64,000 bases of DNA from Oscillospiraceae bacterium (GCA_015066175.1 SVOW01000002.1:124001-188000); one strand, 5' to 3'. Positions 29,058-38,762 are shown, counted from the first letter of the stretch. Numbers and translations are program-made. The notes: generated by a model not told the origin, from the sequence alone.

Positions 29058-30827
29058 ATGCAAAAAATTATTTCATGGATCCTCACTGTTGTTATGCTTG
29101 TTATGAGTTTCTTTGGCATAGGCGCAGGAAACGAAATTGGTATGACAAAAGGCGAATGGATCAACGAAATGGCTGCAACTCTTGGTCTTGACGTTGCTGA
29201 AGATAAAACAGCAGCTGACGCTTGTCTTGAATGGGGTATCATCGAAGCAGATGATATGAACGATCTCGGTGAAGCAGCTGACGCAGAATTTGTATTCAGC
29301 ACACTCAAAGCTGCAGCTGAAAAGCTCGGTGTTAACTACGCTGAACTTACTAAAGCAGCTATTGAAGCAAAATTACTTAACGCTTTTGGCCAGCTTAAAG
29401 GCGATGCAAAAGAAGCAGCTGACGCTGCCTACGGTATCCTTGGTATTCTCAAAGACCTTGTTGATGACAAAGAGGTAGAAGATTCAGCAGCTAAAGTTGC
29501 TTACGCTAAAGGTGTAGTTGAAGTTACTGAAGATTATTCAGTTAACGGCAACACAGTAATCCTTCCTGCAGGTACAGACCTTGCAGCTGGTGATGTATTT
29601 ACTGTTCCTCAGGTAAATGGTAATCTCGCAGGCGGCATCTATGAAGCAGTTTCAGTTAATGAAACAGCTAATGGTCTTGTTGTTGAAACAAAAGAAGCAG
29701 CCCTTGAAGACGCTATCGATTCTCTTGATTACGCAGCTTCATTCTCACCCAACATGGCAGCAGCTCAGGTTGTTTCAGGTGAAGGCGAAGTTATTCAGGA
29801 AGGCGTAGCTAACAACGAAGGTATCAAAGAAACAATTGACGAAGTTAAGGGTCTCCTTTCAGACAAAGAAGCTCTTAAAGGCGCAATCAAAGATCTCCTT
29901 GTTGACACTCTTTCAGAAGGTAGCTTCTCAGTAGGCGATGCAGACGTTGACTACGCTTTCAAAGATGGCGGTTTCGATATCGCTATTTCTGGCCCCGTAG
30001 GCAAAGGCATCAACATTTCAAAATCATACTCAGTTTCTAACCTTGAACTCCTTACAAAGTTTGACGGTTCTTTCAAGAACGGTAAAACTAATGTACAGGA
30101 AGGTTACTTGAAACTCAACTATGATTGCGTTGACACAACAAGAGTTAGCGGTTCATACGCAGCTTCTCTTGTATCAACTCTCGATGAAGATATTTCTAGC
30201 CTTGAAGTAGCAGAACAGATTAAACAGAACTTCTCAAACCTTAAACTTCAGGAAGGCACTGCAGAGTTCCCCGTATTTACAGCTCACATTGCTATCCCCA
30301 ACGCTCCCTCTATCACAATTAAGATGACAGCTAGCGTTATCATCAACGTTTATGGTTATGCAGAACTCATCATCACAACTGAAAACTGCGTAGGTTACGA
30401 AATCATCGACAACAACGGCAGATTTATTTTCGAAAGAACAGAAACAGCTCCCAAAGTATTCAATGCTATGGGTACTGCAGAAGCTCTCATCGGTCTTAAC
30501 GTTGGCCTTTGCGCATTCGGTATTTCACTTATCGACGTAGGTCTCCAGGGTGGTCTTGGCGTATATGTATACTGCACAATGACACTTCCTTACGATGGCG
30601 ACTTCGTAATGACATCAATCGAAGATATCCCCGCTAACGTGCTTGCACAGTCTGTAGCTATCCTTGATAATGCTGACGAAATCACAGTATCAGGTGTAGC
30701 AGATTTCTATGGTGTATTCAGAATTTCACTTTGCGAAAACAGCATCACAGATAAGATCGGTCTTTCAAAGACATGGACAATCGTTGATCACAACAACGGC
30801 GGTACATTCGCTACAATTAACTTCTGA
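29058..30827 (+). CDS. Secreted protein of unknown function, 589 aa, probably abundant
   Basis: Signal-like N-terminus MQKIISWILTVVMLVMSFFGIGAG; GGAGG SD; compositional and codon shift versus neighbours; own promoter and terminator. Confidence 0.9.
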   Translation: MQKIISWILTVVMLVMSFFGIGAGNEIGMTKGEWINEMAATLGLDVAEDKTAADACLEWGIIEADDMNDLGEAADAEFVFSTLKAAAEKLGVNYAELTKAAIEAKLLNAFGQLKGDAKEAADAAYGILGILKDLVDDKEVEDSAAKVAYAKGVVEVTEDYSVNGNTVILPAGTDLAAGDVFTVPQVNGNLAGGIYEAVSVNETANGLVVETKEAALEDAIDSLDYAASFSPNMAAAQVVSGEGEVIQEGVANNEGIKETIDEVKGLLSDKEALKGAIKDLLVDTLSEGSFSVGDADVDYAFKDGGFDIAISGPVGKGINISKSYSVSNLELLTKFDGSFKNGKTNVQEGYLKLNYDCVDTTRVSGSYAASLVSTLDEDISSLEVAEQIKQNFSNLKLQEGTAEFPVFTAHIAIPNAPSITIKMTASVIINVYGYAELIITTENCVGYEIIDNNGRFIFERTETAPKVFNAMGTAEALIGLNVGLCAFGISLIDVGLQGGLGVYVYCTMTLPYDGDFVMTSIEDIPANVLAQSVAILDNADEITVSGVADFYGVFRISLCENSITDKIGLSKTWTIVDHNNGGTFATINF

Positions 30828-30873
30828 TCAACTTTAACACAAACCTATGACCTCGTCCAATCATAAGGTTAAA

Positions 30874-30906
30874 AAGGGTAGTCGGTGCACCGGCTACCCT
30901 TAATTT
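30874..30906 (+). terminator. Intrinsic terminator after secreted protein gene
   Basis: AAGGGTAGTCGGTGCACCGGCTACCCTT then AATTTTT. Confidence 0.85.
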
Positions 30907-30942
30907 TTATTATGATGTGTTTTTATTAATTTTAAACTAAAA

Positions 30943-30988
30943 AACCAGGCAGTGCTTTAATTGATTAATGCACTGTCTGGTTTGTTTC
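30943..30988 (-). terminator. Intrinsic terminator of thiN (minus strand)
   Basis: AACCAGGCAGTGC ... GCACTGTCTGGTT. Confidence 0.8.
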
Positions 30989-31607
30989 ATCTGTTTTTTA
31001 TTAATAATAATTTGCCGGTCCTGACCGTTATTTCTGCTTTTTTACCTTTAATAACCTCATTACTGGTAGCATATTGAAATTCGGGAGTAATCACTGCATT
31101 TTCAAGCGGAAATTTTGCGTTTTTAATAGTAACACCTTCACTGATTCCAAACATGTTAATTAACGAAAAATATGGAAAGCAGTCATCAACTGTGGCAGAA
31201 GTACTACAGTTAATGATTTCCATTTCTGAATAATCATCAATAATTTTACCTGACTTGCCGATAGAATCAAGATAATTCAGAATAGAAACATTAACGAGAG
31301 TATGATCCAGACGATTGCCGATAACACCAATTAAAATAAAGTCATCGAAATTTCTTCTTATGGCTTCTTTAATTGCAAAAAATGTATCAGTGTCATCTTT
31401 TTCACGTGGCAACACAATTGTTTCAGTGCTTGTTTCCGGTTTTTTATGTGAATCGAAATCGCCGACAATTAAATCTGCATTGATTTTAAGTGCTTTCAAA
31501 TGTTTAAGTCCGCAGTCACAAAAAATATTAAAATCATCGTTTTTCAGATAACTGCGAATAGCATCATAGTTATTTATGTCAGCTCCTCCGATAATTACAC
31601 ATCTCAT
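30987..31607 (-). CDS. thiN: Thiamine diphosphokinase
   Basis: CDCGLKHLKALKINADLIVGDFDSHKKP...LPREKDDTDTFFAIKEAI...GVIGNRLDHTLVN. Confidence 0.94.
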   Translation of the reverse strand: MRCVIIGGADINNYDAIRSYLKNDDFNIFCDCGLKHLKALKINADLIVGDFDSHKKPETSTETIVLPREKDDTDTFFAIKEAIRRNFDDFILIGVIGNRLDHTLVNVSILNYLDSIGKSGKIIDDYSEMEIINCSTSATVDDCFPYFSLINMFGISEGVTIKNAKFPLENAVITPEFQYATSNEVIKGKKAEITVRTGKLLLIKNR

Positions 31608-31753
31608 AAGTTTTCCTCCGAATTTATTTGCGTATATATTATATCAATTTAATTTAAGATATGCAACTTTTTAATTTCTTTTTATTGTATTTATATTGAA
31701 TAATCTGTCGATTGATGGTAAAATATATTATCAACGTTTATATAGGTGAAATA

Positions 31754-34123
31754 ATGTATAAAAGATTTTTGGATTTAAGAAAAAAGATAATAGAAAAAGA
31801 GTTTTCCCGCATGAACAAAATGCAGTTGGAAGCAGTTTTACATACTGATGGACCTCTTCTTATCCTTGCAGGTGCAGGCAGCGGTAAAACAACTGTAATC
31901 GTAAACAGAATCTATAATCTTATTAAATTTGGTAAAGCTTATCAGTCGGATAAGTGTTATTTTAATGTTAGTGAAACTGATATTCAGCTGATGCAGGATT
32001 ATCTTGATGGTAATATCAGCGATATGTTTGATATCGAAGATTTAATGAGTGTAGATTGTGCAAAACCATGGCAAATACTTGCGATTACTTTCACTAACAA
32101 AGCAGCAGGTGAACTTAAAGAAAGACTTACAAATATGCTCGGCACTCAGGGTAATGATGTGTGGGCTAGCACTTTTCATTCGTTTTGCGCCAAAGTTTTG
32201 CGTCGTGATGGTGACAAAATCGGTTTTTCTTCTAATTTTACAATTTATGACACTGATGACAGTAAACGAATGATGAAAGAATGTATGCGTCAACTTGAAA
32301 TCAGTGATAAAATGCTTCCTGTTAAAACGGTTTTGAGTGAAATCAGTCATGCGAAAGATTCACTCATTTCACCGGTAGAGTATGCTAAAAATGCGAGCAG
32401 TGATATTCGTTTGCAGATGATTTCACGTGCATATACAAAATATCAGGCAATGCTTAAAAATGCAGATGCCATGGATTTTGATGATATTATTGTAAATACT
32501 GTAAGACTTTTTGAACAACACAGTGATGTGCTTGAATATTATCAGAATAAATTCAAGTATATTATGGTTGACGAGTATCAGGATACAAACCATGTTCAGT
32601 ATAGATTAACTGAACTTCTTGCTGCTAAGTCGAGAAATATCTGTGTTGTTGGTGATGATGATCAGAGTATTTATCGTTTCAGAGGTGCAACAATTGAAAA
32701 TATTCTTTCTTTTGAGGAACGATACAACAACACTAAGGTAATCAGACTTGAGCAGAATTACCGTTCAACACAGAATATACTTGATGCTGCAAATGCAGTT
32801 ATTGCAAATAATGAGGGACGAAAAGGTAAAAATCTCTGGACTGATAATGGTGAAGGCGATCTTATAACACTTTCAATTTCTTATGATGAACGTGAAGAAG
32901 GCAGGTATATCGCTGATACTATTATAGATAATGTTTCAGATGGCAAAAAATGGTCTGACCATACAATTCTTTATAGAATGAACTCACAGTCAAACGCAAT
33001 TGAAAATGCGCTTGTACGTTCAGCTGTGCCTTACAGAGTTATTGGTGGTCATCGATTCTATGAACGCAAAGAAATCAAGGATGCACTTGCTTATCTCACT
33101 GTAATTAATAATCCTTCTGATGATATTCGTTTAAGAAGAATTATTAATGAGCCCAAAAGGGGAATAGGTGACACAACAATCAACCATGCTATGGAAATTG
33201 CAGCTGTTCTTTCAACTTCGCTTTATGAAGTTCTTCTCCATTGTGAAGATTATCCCGTTTTATCAAGAGCATCTGCGAAAATCAGAGTGTTTATTGATAT
33301 GCTGGAGTCTGTCCGTGCGAAAACTGAATCTTTACAGCTTAATGAATTGTTTGAACTTATAATGACAGAAAGCGGCTATATTGCTTCATTGGCTGCAGAT
33401 AAAGAAACGTTTATTGATCGCACAGAAAACCTTAACGAATTATCCTCAAACTTACTTAAGCATCAGCAAGAAACTGAAAACGCAACTCTCGGAACTTTCC
33501 TTGAAGAAGTTTCACTGATGACCGATATTGATAATTACAATGCCGAAGCTGATACGGTTACTCTGATGACTCTTCATTCAGCAAAAGGTCTCGAATTTCC
33601 TGTTGTTTTCATTGCAGGAATGGAAGAGGGGATTTTCCCTGGAATGCAATCCATGTTTATTCCTTCAGAAATAGAGGAAGAACGCAGACTTGCTTATGTA
33701 GGGATTACACGTGCTAAAGAAAAACTTCATCTTACAGCCACAAAAACAAGACTTTTGTTCGGTTCAACTTCACACAACAGACCTTCTCGTTTTGTTACTG
33801 AAATCCCTGCTCATCTTGTTGATAACATTTCAAAAAGCAGCATCACAACTGCACAACAGATTATGTTTTCAAAAACAGAGCAATCAAAGACAGAAAAATC
33901 TTATACTATTCCAAAAAATTACTCACAACAAAAGACGTCTGCTGCCGGTAAGGATTCCAATGCGAAATATAATGTTGGTGATACAGTTGTACACAATGCT
34001 TTTGGCAAAGGTGTAATTTTATCTGTTCAACCGGTCGGTGGTGATTATTTCCTTGAAATTGCTTTTGAAAAAGCAAGCACAAAGAAAATTATGGCTGCTT
34101 ATGCTAAATTGAAAAAACTGTAA
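31754..34123 (+). CDS. pcrA: UvrD/PcrA-type ATP-dependent DNA helicase
   Basis: LNKMQLEAVLHTDGPLLILAGAGSGKTTV, AITFTNKAAGELKERL, VDEYQDTNHVQY, GDDDQSIYRFRGA, TLHSAKGLEFPVVFI; likely start ATG 31754. Confidence 0.95.
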   Translation: MYKRFLDLRKKIIEKEFSRMNKMQLEAVLHTDGPLLILAGAGSGKTTVIVNRIYNLIKFGKAYQSDKCYFNVSETDIQLMQDYLDGNISDMFDIEDLMSVDCAKPWQILAITFTNKAAGELKERLTNMLGTQGNDVWASTFHSFCAKVLRRDGDKIGFSSNFTIYDTDDSKRMMKECMRQLEISDKMLPVKTVLSEISHAKDSLISPVEYAKNASSDIRLQMISRAYTKYQAMLKNADAMDFDDIIVNTVRLFEQHSDVLEYYQNKFKYIMVDEYQDTNHVQYRLTELLAAKSRNICVVGDDDQSIYRFRGATIENILSFEERYNNTKVIRLEQNYRSTQNILDAANAVIANNEGRKGKNLWTDNGEGDLITLSISYDEREEGRYIADTIIDNVSDGKKWSDHTILYRMNSQSNAIENALVRSAVPYRVIGGHRFYERKEIKDALAYLTVINNPSDDIRLRRIINEPKRGIGDTTINHAMEIAAVLSTSLYEVLLHCEDYPVLSRASAKIRVFIDMLESVRAKTESLQLNELFELIMTESGYIASLAADKETFIDRTENLNELSSNLLKHQQETENATLGTFLEEVSLMTDIDNYNAEADTVTLMTLHSAKGLEFPVVFIAGMEEGIFPGMQSMFIPSEIEEERRLAYVGITRAKEKLHLTATKTRLLFGSTSHNRPSRFVTEIPAHLVDNISKSSITTAQQIMFSKTEQSKTEKSYTIPKNYSQQKTSAAGKDSNAKYNVGDTVVHNAFGKGVILSVQPVGGDYFLEIAFEKASTKKIMAAYAKLKKL

Positions 34124-34138
34124 TCAGGAGGCGACTTT

Positions 34139-35458
34139 ATGGCAAAGAAAAAAAGTAAAAATCTCACAAAACGTTTTTTAAAATCATTTCTTGTGACAAT
34201 TATTATTTGTGTTACCGCTTTGTTTGTTGTCGTAAATGTTTTTGATATTCCTCGTATTGTAAAAGACAGCGATGTGTTTCCTGATACTTCAACATCTTAT
34301 GAAGAGAAAAAATACGATAAAGACGAAGTTGTAACAACAGCCTCCCTTTCAAGTATAGGCGATTTACTTATTCACGCGCCTGTGTTTAACAGCGTTATAA
34401 CTTCTGATGGTAGTTATGATTTCAGCCCGATTTTCAGATATATAGGTCCATATCTTAATGAATATGATTATAACATTGCGAATCTTGAAGTTTCACTCGG
34501 CGGTACTGAAAATGGTCTTCAATATTCGGGATATCCACTGTTTAACTGTCCTGATTCAATTGTTGACGGTGCTGCAGGTATGGGTATTGATATGCTTTTA
34601 TTAGCGAATAATCACACCTATGACTGCGGATATAACGGATTTGTCAGGAAAATTAATGTTATCGAAGACAAAGGGCTTAGTTATTCAGGAGTTGCAAAAG
34701 ATAATTCACAGAAGCTTTATAATATTGTTGATATCAATGGAATTAAAATAGGTATTATCAATTATACTTATGAAACTCCATCATCTGGAGAGGGCTCTAA
34801 AGCAATTAATGGTATTCTCGTTGACTCTCAGGCGGCACCGCTTATAAATTCGTTTAATTATGAAAATCTGGATGCTTTTTATACTGATCTCAAAGCAAAG
34901 ATTGCAATGATGAAAGATGATGGCGCTGAAGCAATTGTTGTTTATCCGCATTGGGGCACAGAATATGTGCTTGATGGTAATGACTATCAAAGGGAAATGG
35001 GTCAGAAAATGTGTGATCTCGGTGTCGATGTAATTATTGGTGGTCATCCTCATGTGGTTGAACCTGTAACTACTTTTACATCTGAAATTTCGGGCAAAAG
35101 CACTGTTTGTTTGTATTCAATGGGTAATTTCATATCTAATCAGAGAAGACATCTTATGAACCTTTCTACAGGCAATACAGAGGATGGATTGATATTTATT
35201 GTGAATTTTGAAAAATATGGTGATGGCTCTATTATTGTAAAAAGTGTTGAAGCAATTCCTACGTGGGTTGATTTGTCTGATGGTGAGTATACTGTGATTC
35301 CTCTCGATAAAAATATTTCTGATTGGGGAAGTCAGTTTGGTCTTTCTGAATATTCAGTTGCTGCTGCAAATGAATCCTACGACAGAACTATGGATCTTGT
35401 CGGAGATGGTATAGCGGAATTCAACAACAGCGTCGCTTTTGTTGATGATACAAAGTAG
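34139..35458 (+). CDS. CapA family protein (poly-gamma-glutamate synthesis-type metallophosphatase)
   Basis: SIGDLLIHAPVFNS, NLEVSLGG, LLANNHTYDCGYNGF, YPHWGTEY, DVIIGGHPHVVEP. Confidence 0.93.
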   Translation: MAKKKSKNLTKRFLKSFLVTIIICVTALFVVVNVFDIPRIVKDSDVFPDTSTSYEEKKYDKDEVVTTASLSSIGDLLIHAPVFNSVITSDGSYDFSPIFRYIGPYLNEYDYNIANLEVSLGGTENGLQYSGYPLFNCPDSIVDGAAGMGIDMLLLANNHTYDCGYNGFVRKINVIEDKGLSYSGVAKDNSQKLYNIVDINGIKIGIINYTYETPSSGEGSKAINGILVDSQAAPLINSFNYENLDAFYTDLKAKIAMMKDDGAEAIVVYPHWGTEYVLDGNDYQREMGQKMCDLGVDVIIGGHPHVVEPVTTFTSEISGKSTVCLYSMGNFISNQRRHLMNLSTGNTEDGLIFIVNFEKYGDGSIIVKSVEAIPTWVDLSDGEYTVIPLDKNISDWGSQFGLSEYSVAAANESYDRTMDLVGDGIAEFNNSVAFVDDTK

Positions 35459-35463
35459 TTATA

Positions 35464-35492
35464 TTGACCGGTGCGGTTATTTATGTTATAAT
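35464..35492 (+). promoter_or_regulatory. Sigma-A-like promoter of glycosyltransferase
   Basis: TTGACC - 17 nt - TATAAT. Confidence 0.7.
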
Positions 35493-35522
35493 TTATTTAG
35501 TTTATTATATGGGGGCTAATTA

Positions 35523-36719
35523 ATGAAAATAAACAATACAAATGGTAAAATTATATTTTATATAGCGCATATCGAATTGCCTGATATTAATGCACTTGCA
35601 CATAGAGTTCTTGCAAACTGTATTGCTTTGCGTGAAGCAGGTTACAGACCGATTCTTATTGGCTATAGTAAAGATAAATCCACATCAAGAGATATTGAGA
35701 AAACTCATTTTGTTGTGAACGGTTTTGACTGCTATAATATCCCTTATCCTATTTCAAATATGGATTGGGCAAAAGATGCAGTAGAATACCGAAAAATTAA
35801 GAAATTTATTGAAAATTTCTTCGTCGAAGGCGTTCATTCAATTGTTTGCTGCAGCATTGGCTCCACAAATTTCTATGGCTTAATGAGATTTGCTAAAAAA
35901 CACGGAATCCATATGGTATCAGATACTGAAGACTGGTTTGATAAATTTACCGGTAATATTATCAGAAGAACATATAAAAAATTAGATGAAGAAGTTTATG
36001 TTAAAATTCTAAAACCAATAATCAAAAATGTAATTACTATTAGTCCGTTTTTATATGATTACTATACTAAAGTTCAAAACTGTAACTGTATTATCGTGCC
36101 ATCATTGTCATCTGATACCGATGTTCGATTTAAAAATTTACCTGAATACGTTGTTGATGATAAACTGAAATTTGTTTTTTCAGGTAATCCCGGATATAGA
36201 GGAAGCAAAGACAGAATTGATTGGTGTGTAAGAGCGTTTGCTCATTGTGCACCTGATAACGCGGTTTTTGATATCTTCGGTGTTGCTAAGGATGACTTTA
36301 TTGAGCAGTTTCCTGAATATGAAATTGAAGCGAGAGATCCAAAAATCACATTTCATGGTTTCTGTGACAACAGAACTTGTCTCGAAAAAATTGCTGTTGC
36401 TGATTTTACTGTTTTTGCACGTCTTTTGTGTCAAGTTACTATGGCCGGTTTCCCGACAAAATTCTCTGAAAGCCTTAATATCGGCATTCCTTCAATTACA
36501 ACTCCGACCAGTGATTTGACTGATTATATTTCAAATGGCGTTAATGGGTTAATTTCTGAAGAAGCAACATACGAATCTTTTGAAAAAACTTTTAAAATTG
36601 CTTGTTCGTTAAGTAAAGAAGAAATAGCTCGTATTCACGAAAACTGCAGAAATGATAAACGACTTGATTGTAAATATTACACACAGATTCTGAAGGATTA
36701 TTTTGATAATTTATATTAA
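35523..36719 (+). CDS. Glycosyltransferase (GT4-like)
   Basis: VFSGNPGYRGSKDRIDWCVRAF, ITFHGFCDNRTCLEKIAVADFTVF, FPTKFSESLNIGIPSITTPTSDLTDYI. Confidence 0.85.
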   Translation: MKINNTNGKIIFYIAHIELPDINALAHRVLANCIALREAGYRPILIGYSKDKSTSRDIEKTHFVVNGFDCYNIPYPISNMDWAKDAVEYRKIKKFIENFFVEGVHSIVCCSIGSTNFYGLMRFAKKHGIHMVSDTEDWFDKFTGNIIRRTYKKLDEEVYVKILKPIIKNVITISPFLYDYYTKVQNCNCIIVPSLSSDTDVRFKNLPEYVVDDKLKFVFSGNPGYRGSKDRIDWCVRAFAHCAPDNAVFDIFGVAKDDFIEQFPEYEIEARDPKITFHGFCDNRTCLEKIAVADFTVFARLLCQVTMAGFPTKFSESLNIGIPSITTPTSDLTDYISNGVNGLISEEATYESFEKTFKIACSLSKEEIARIHENCRNDKRLDCKYYTQILKDYFDNLY

Positions 36720-36728
36720 TATCAATCA

Positions 36729-36838
36729 CCAACCACGCCCGAAAGGACGTGGTTTGAATAATAACCCTATAAGGGTAAACAATACCAGCGGCGCCTAAAG
36801 GCGCATCTAAGCAACATCAACCGCAAATTGGTGTTGCT
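36729..36838 (-). mobile_element. Terminal hairpin cluster of an IS200/IS605-like element (right-end side)
   Basis: Successive hairpins: AACCACGCCC GAAA GGACGTGGTT; CCCTATAAGGG; GCGCC TAAA GGCGC; GCAACATCAA..TTGGTGTTGC; directly 3' of the tnpA remnant. Confidence 0.6.
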
Positions 36839-36840
36839 TT

Positions 36841-37013
36841 TTACTTTAAGTGTTGAAATGGATCTTCATATTCTTTGAAACTCAATTGATCCGAAACCAT
36901 ATCTTCATTTTCTTGATCTCGCATATACTTTTGTATCGTTGCCTTGTTTGCTCCAACCGTACTTACATAATAACCTTTTGCCCAAAATGTTCTTCTTCCA
37001 TATTTGTATTTAT
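36841..37013 (-). pseudogene. 5'-truncated IS200/IS605 family transposase (tnpA) remnant
   Basis: Reverse complement reads HKYKYGRRTFWAKGYYVSTVGANKATIQKYMRDQENEDMVSDQLSFKEYEDPFQHLK*, a TnpA C-terminus; in-frame TGA just upstream of this block. Confidence 0.85.
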
Positions 37014-37051
37014 GTACTCAACCACAAGTAAAACTTGTGGTTGAGTACATA
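37011..37051. repeat. Perfect 18-bp inverted repeat
   Basis: TATGTACTCAACCACAAG taaaa CTTGTGGTTGAGTACATA. Confidence 0.95.
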
Positions 37052-37056
37052 ACATA

Positions 37057-37087
37057 AAAACCTCCGATCAATTGTCGGAGGTTTTAT
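37057..37087. terminator. Intrinsic terminator
   Basis: AAAACCTCCGA tcaatt GTCGGAGGTTTT. Confidence 0.75.
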
Positions 37088-37111
37088 TGGTAAGCAGTTT
37101 TATTTATTGTG

Positions 37112-38062
37112 TTAAATGTCAAGTATGTTGAAAGGTAATTTATAATCCGAAAAATAATCTTTTGCCCACATCGACGGTGAAGTTTCAGGTTTAACACGTA
37201 AAATTTCCAGAACGCTTCCGTCTTTGCAAGCAACTAATATTCCACCATCATCAGTTTTTGCAAAACAGCAACCTTGTGGCAATTGTGTGTTCATTTCACA
37301 ATCAAAATTAGAGCTAAGAATTAATAATTTTTCTTTAGATGTATTTATAAAAGTTCCGGGATATGGGTTGGTCTGTGCTCTGATGAAATTGTGAATAACA
37401 AATGCATCCTGAGCAAAATCCTTAATCTCACCATCTGCAGGTCTTCTTTTTTTATAGTATGTTGCTTTTGTATCATCCTGAATCATGGTATCAAATACGC
37501 CTTCTGACCATTTGCTTGCGTATTGTGCAACTACGTCAGCAGCACACTTTGCTACTTTTTCATAAACTGTGAACACCGTATCGTAAGGTTCAATTCTGAA
37601 AAATTTTTGAGCATATAATTCGCCTTTATCATATTCGCTTACCATTTTGAAATAACTGTCGCCCCATTCGGTTTCACCGGTGAGGATAGCCCAGTTGACA
37701 CAAGCAGCACCGCGACCCTTCGGGAGAGGAGCAGGATGTTCACCGATACAGCAATATTTTGGTATATTGAGAACAGCATCTGAAAACTTTTGTGACCAAC
37801 CGGATTGCAAAATAATATCAGGGTTAAGGTTTTTCATAAAATCCATACACTCTGCATCATTAATGTTATCACAATAAAAAATTGGGAAATTGTATTTTAA
37901 AACTAAATCAGCGTATGAATCATAATTAGCCTTGTTGATGGCTTGTTCCTGATTCAAGTTTACAACACCTACGAGTTCAGCACCTATATCTGTATTGTTC
38001 ATGAACTCTTCGATTATATATCTGCCAACATTTGTGCAAGCTACGAGTACAAATTTTCCCAT
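37112..38062 (-). CDS. Formyltransferase family protein (methionyl-tRNA formyltransferase fold; possibly amino-sugar directed)
   Basis: IGEHPAPLPKGRGAACVNWAILTGETEWGDSYFKM; C-terminal RPADGEI..FIRAQTNPYPGTF. Confidence 0.85.
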   Translation of the reverse strand: MGKFVLVACTNVGRYIIEEFMNNTDIGAELVGVVNLNQEQAINKANYDSYADLVLKYNFPIFYCDNINDAECMDFMKNLNPDIILQSGWSQKFSDAVLNIPKYCCIGEHPAPLPKGRGAACVNWAILTGETEWGDSYFKMVSEYDKGELYAQKFFRIEPYDTVFTVYEKVAKCAADVVAQYASKWSEGVFDTMIQDDTKATYYKKRRPADGEIKDFAQDAFVIHNFIRAQTNPYPGTFINTSKEKLLILSSNFDCEMNTQLPQGCCFAKTDDGGILVACKDGSVLEILRVKPETSPSMWAKDYFSDYKLPFNILDI

Positions 38063-38093
38063 AATATCATAACCTTCTTTAATAAAATATATT

Positions 38094-38726
38094 TTATAAA
38101 CTTATCTTAACGGGCACAAAACCTTCAGCGTATTTAACTTTGTTAGCATATCCCCAAATTTCAGTTCTTTTTAGAGAAATATCAAAAAGTCTGTCAAAGC
38201 GATTGTGATCGCCCCTGTAATGATTAAGCGCTTTTTTCTTTGCCTCATAATGATCGCTGATATCAAAGAAAACAGTGGGGTAGAATGCTTTATCAAGAAT
38301 ATAGCCATTGCTCTGATAATAAAGGATGTTTTTGCAATGTCTTGCAGCAGTAAGACAAATTTTTGAAGCTGCGATATGATCCTGATTCATATCGGAATCG
38401 TAATGTATAAATACAGTATCAATTTCTTTGTTGAATATAATTTTTTCTACCCTTTGCATAACCTCAGTAGAGTAAACAAGTTCATTGCATTTTATCATTT
38501 CAAAATCGCAGATTTCTTGAACATTCATTTCTTTGCATGCGTTTGCCGAATCAATTTGACTGCTCTGCATATCAACATGAATATTCATTTGTTCAAAGTT
38601 AGTTACATTGTCTGTAAGCGTAAGCTTGTAGACGTTTTTGCCTTCAGATGCAAGTTTAGCCATTGTTCCGCCACAACCAAGTTCAGCATCATCAAAATGA
38701 GCTCCAACAACTAATATGTTTTTCAT
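38094..38726 (-). CDS. PIG-L family (LmbE-like) deacetylase
   Basis: ILVVGAHFDDAELGCGGTMAKL and VFIHYDSDMNQDHIAASKICLTAAR. Confidence 0.93.
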   Translation of the reverse strand: MKNILVVGAHFDDAELGCGGTMAKLASEGKNVYKLTLTDNVTNFEQMNIHVDMQSSQIDSANACKEMNVQEICDFEMIKCNELVYSTEVMQRVEKIIFNKEIDTVFIHYDSDMNQDHIAASKICLTAARHCKNILYYQSNGYILDKAFYPTVFFDISDHYEAKKKALNHYRGDHNRFDRLFDISLKRTEIWGYANKVKYAEGFVPVKISL

Positions 38727-38762
38727 AGTTTACCCCCAAATTTAAAATTTAATTTTATAAAG

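Noticed and set aside
36850-37044. 64-aa + strand ORF
   Set aside because: Antisense to the truncated tnpA and crosses the 18-bp inverted repeat; not a gene.
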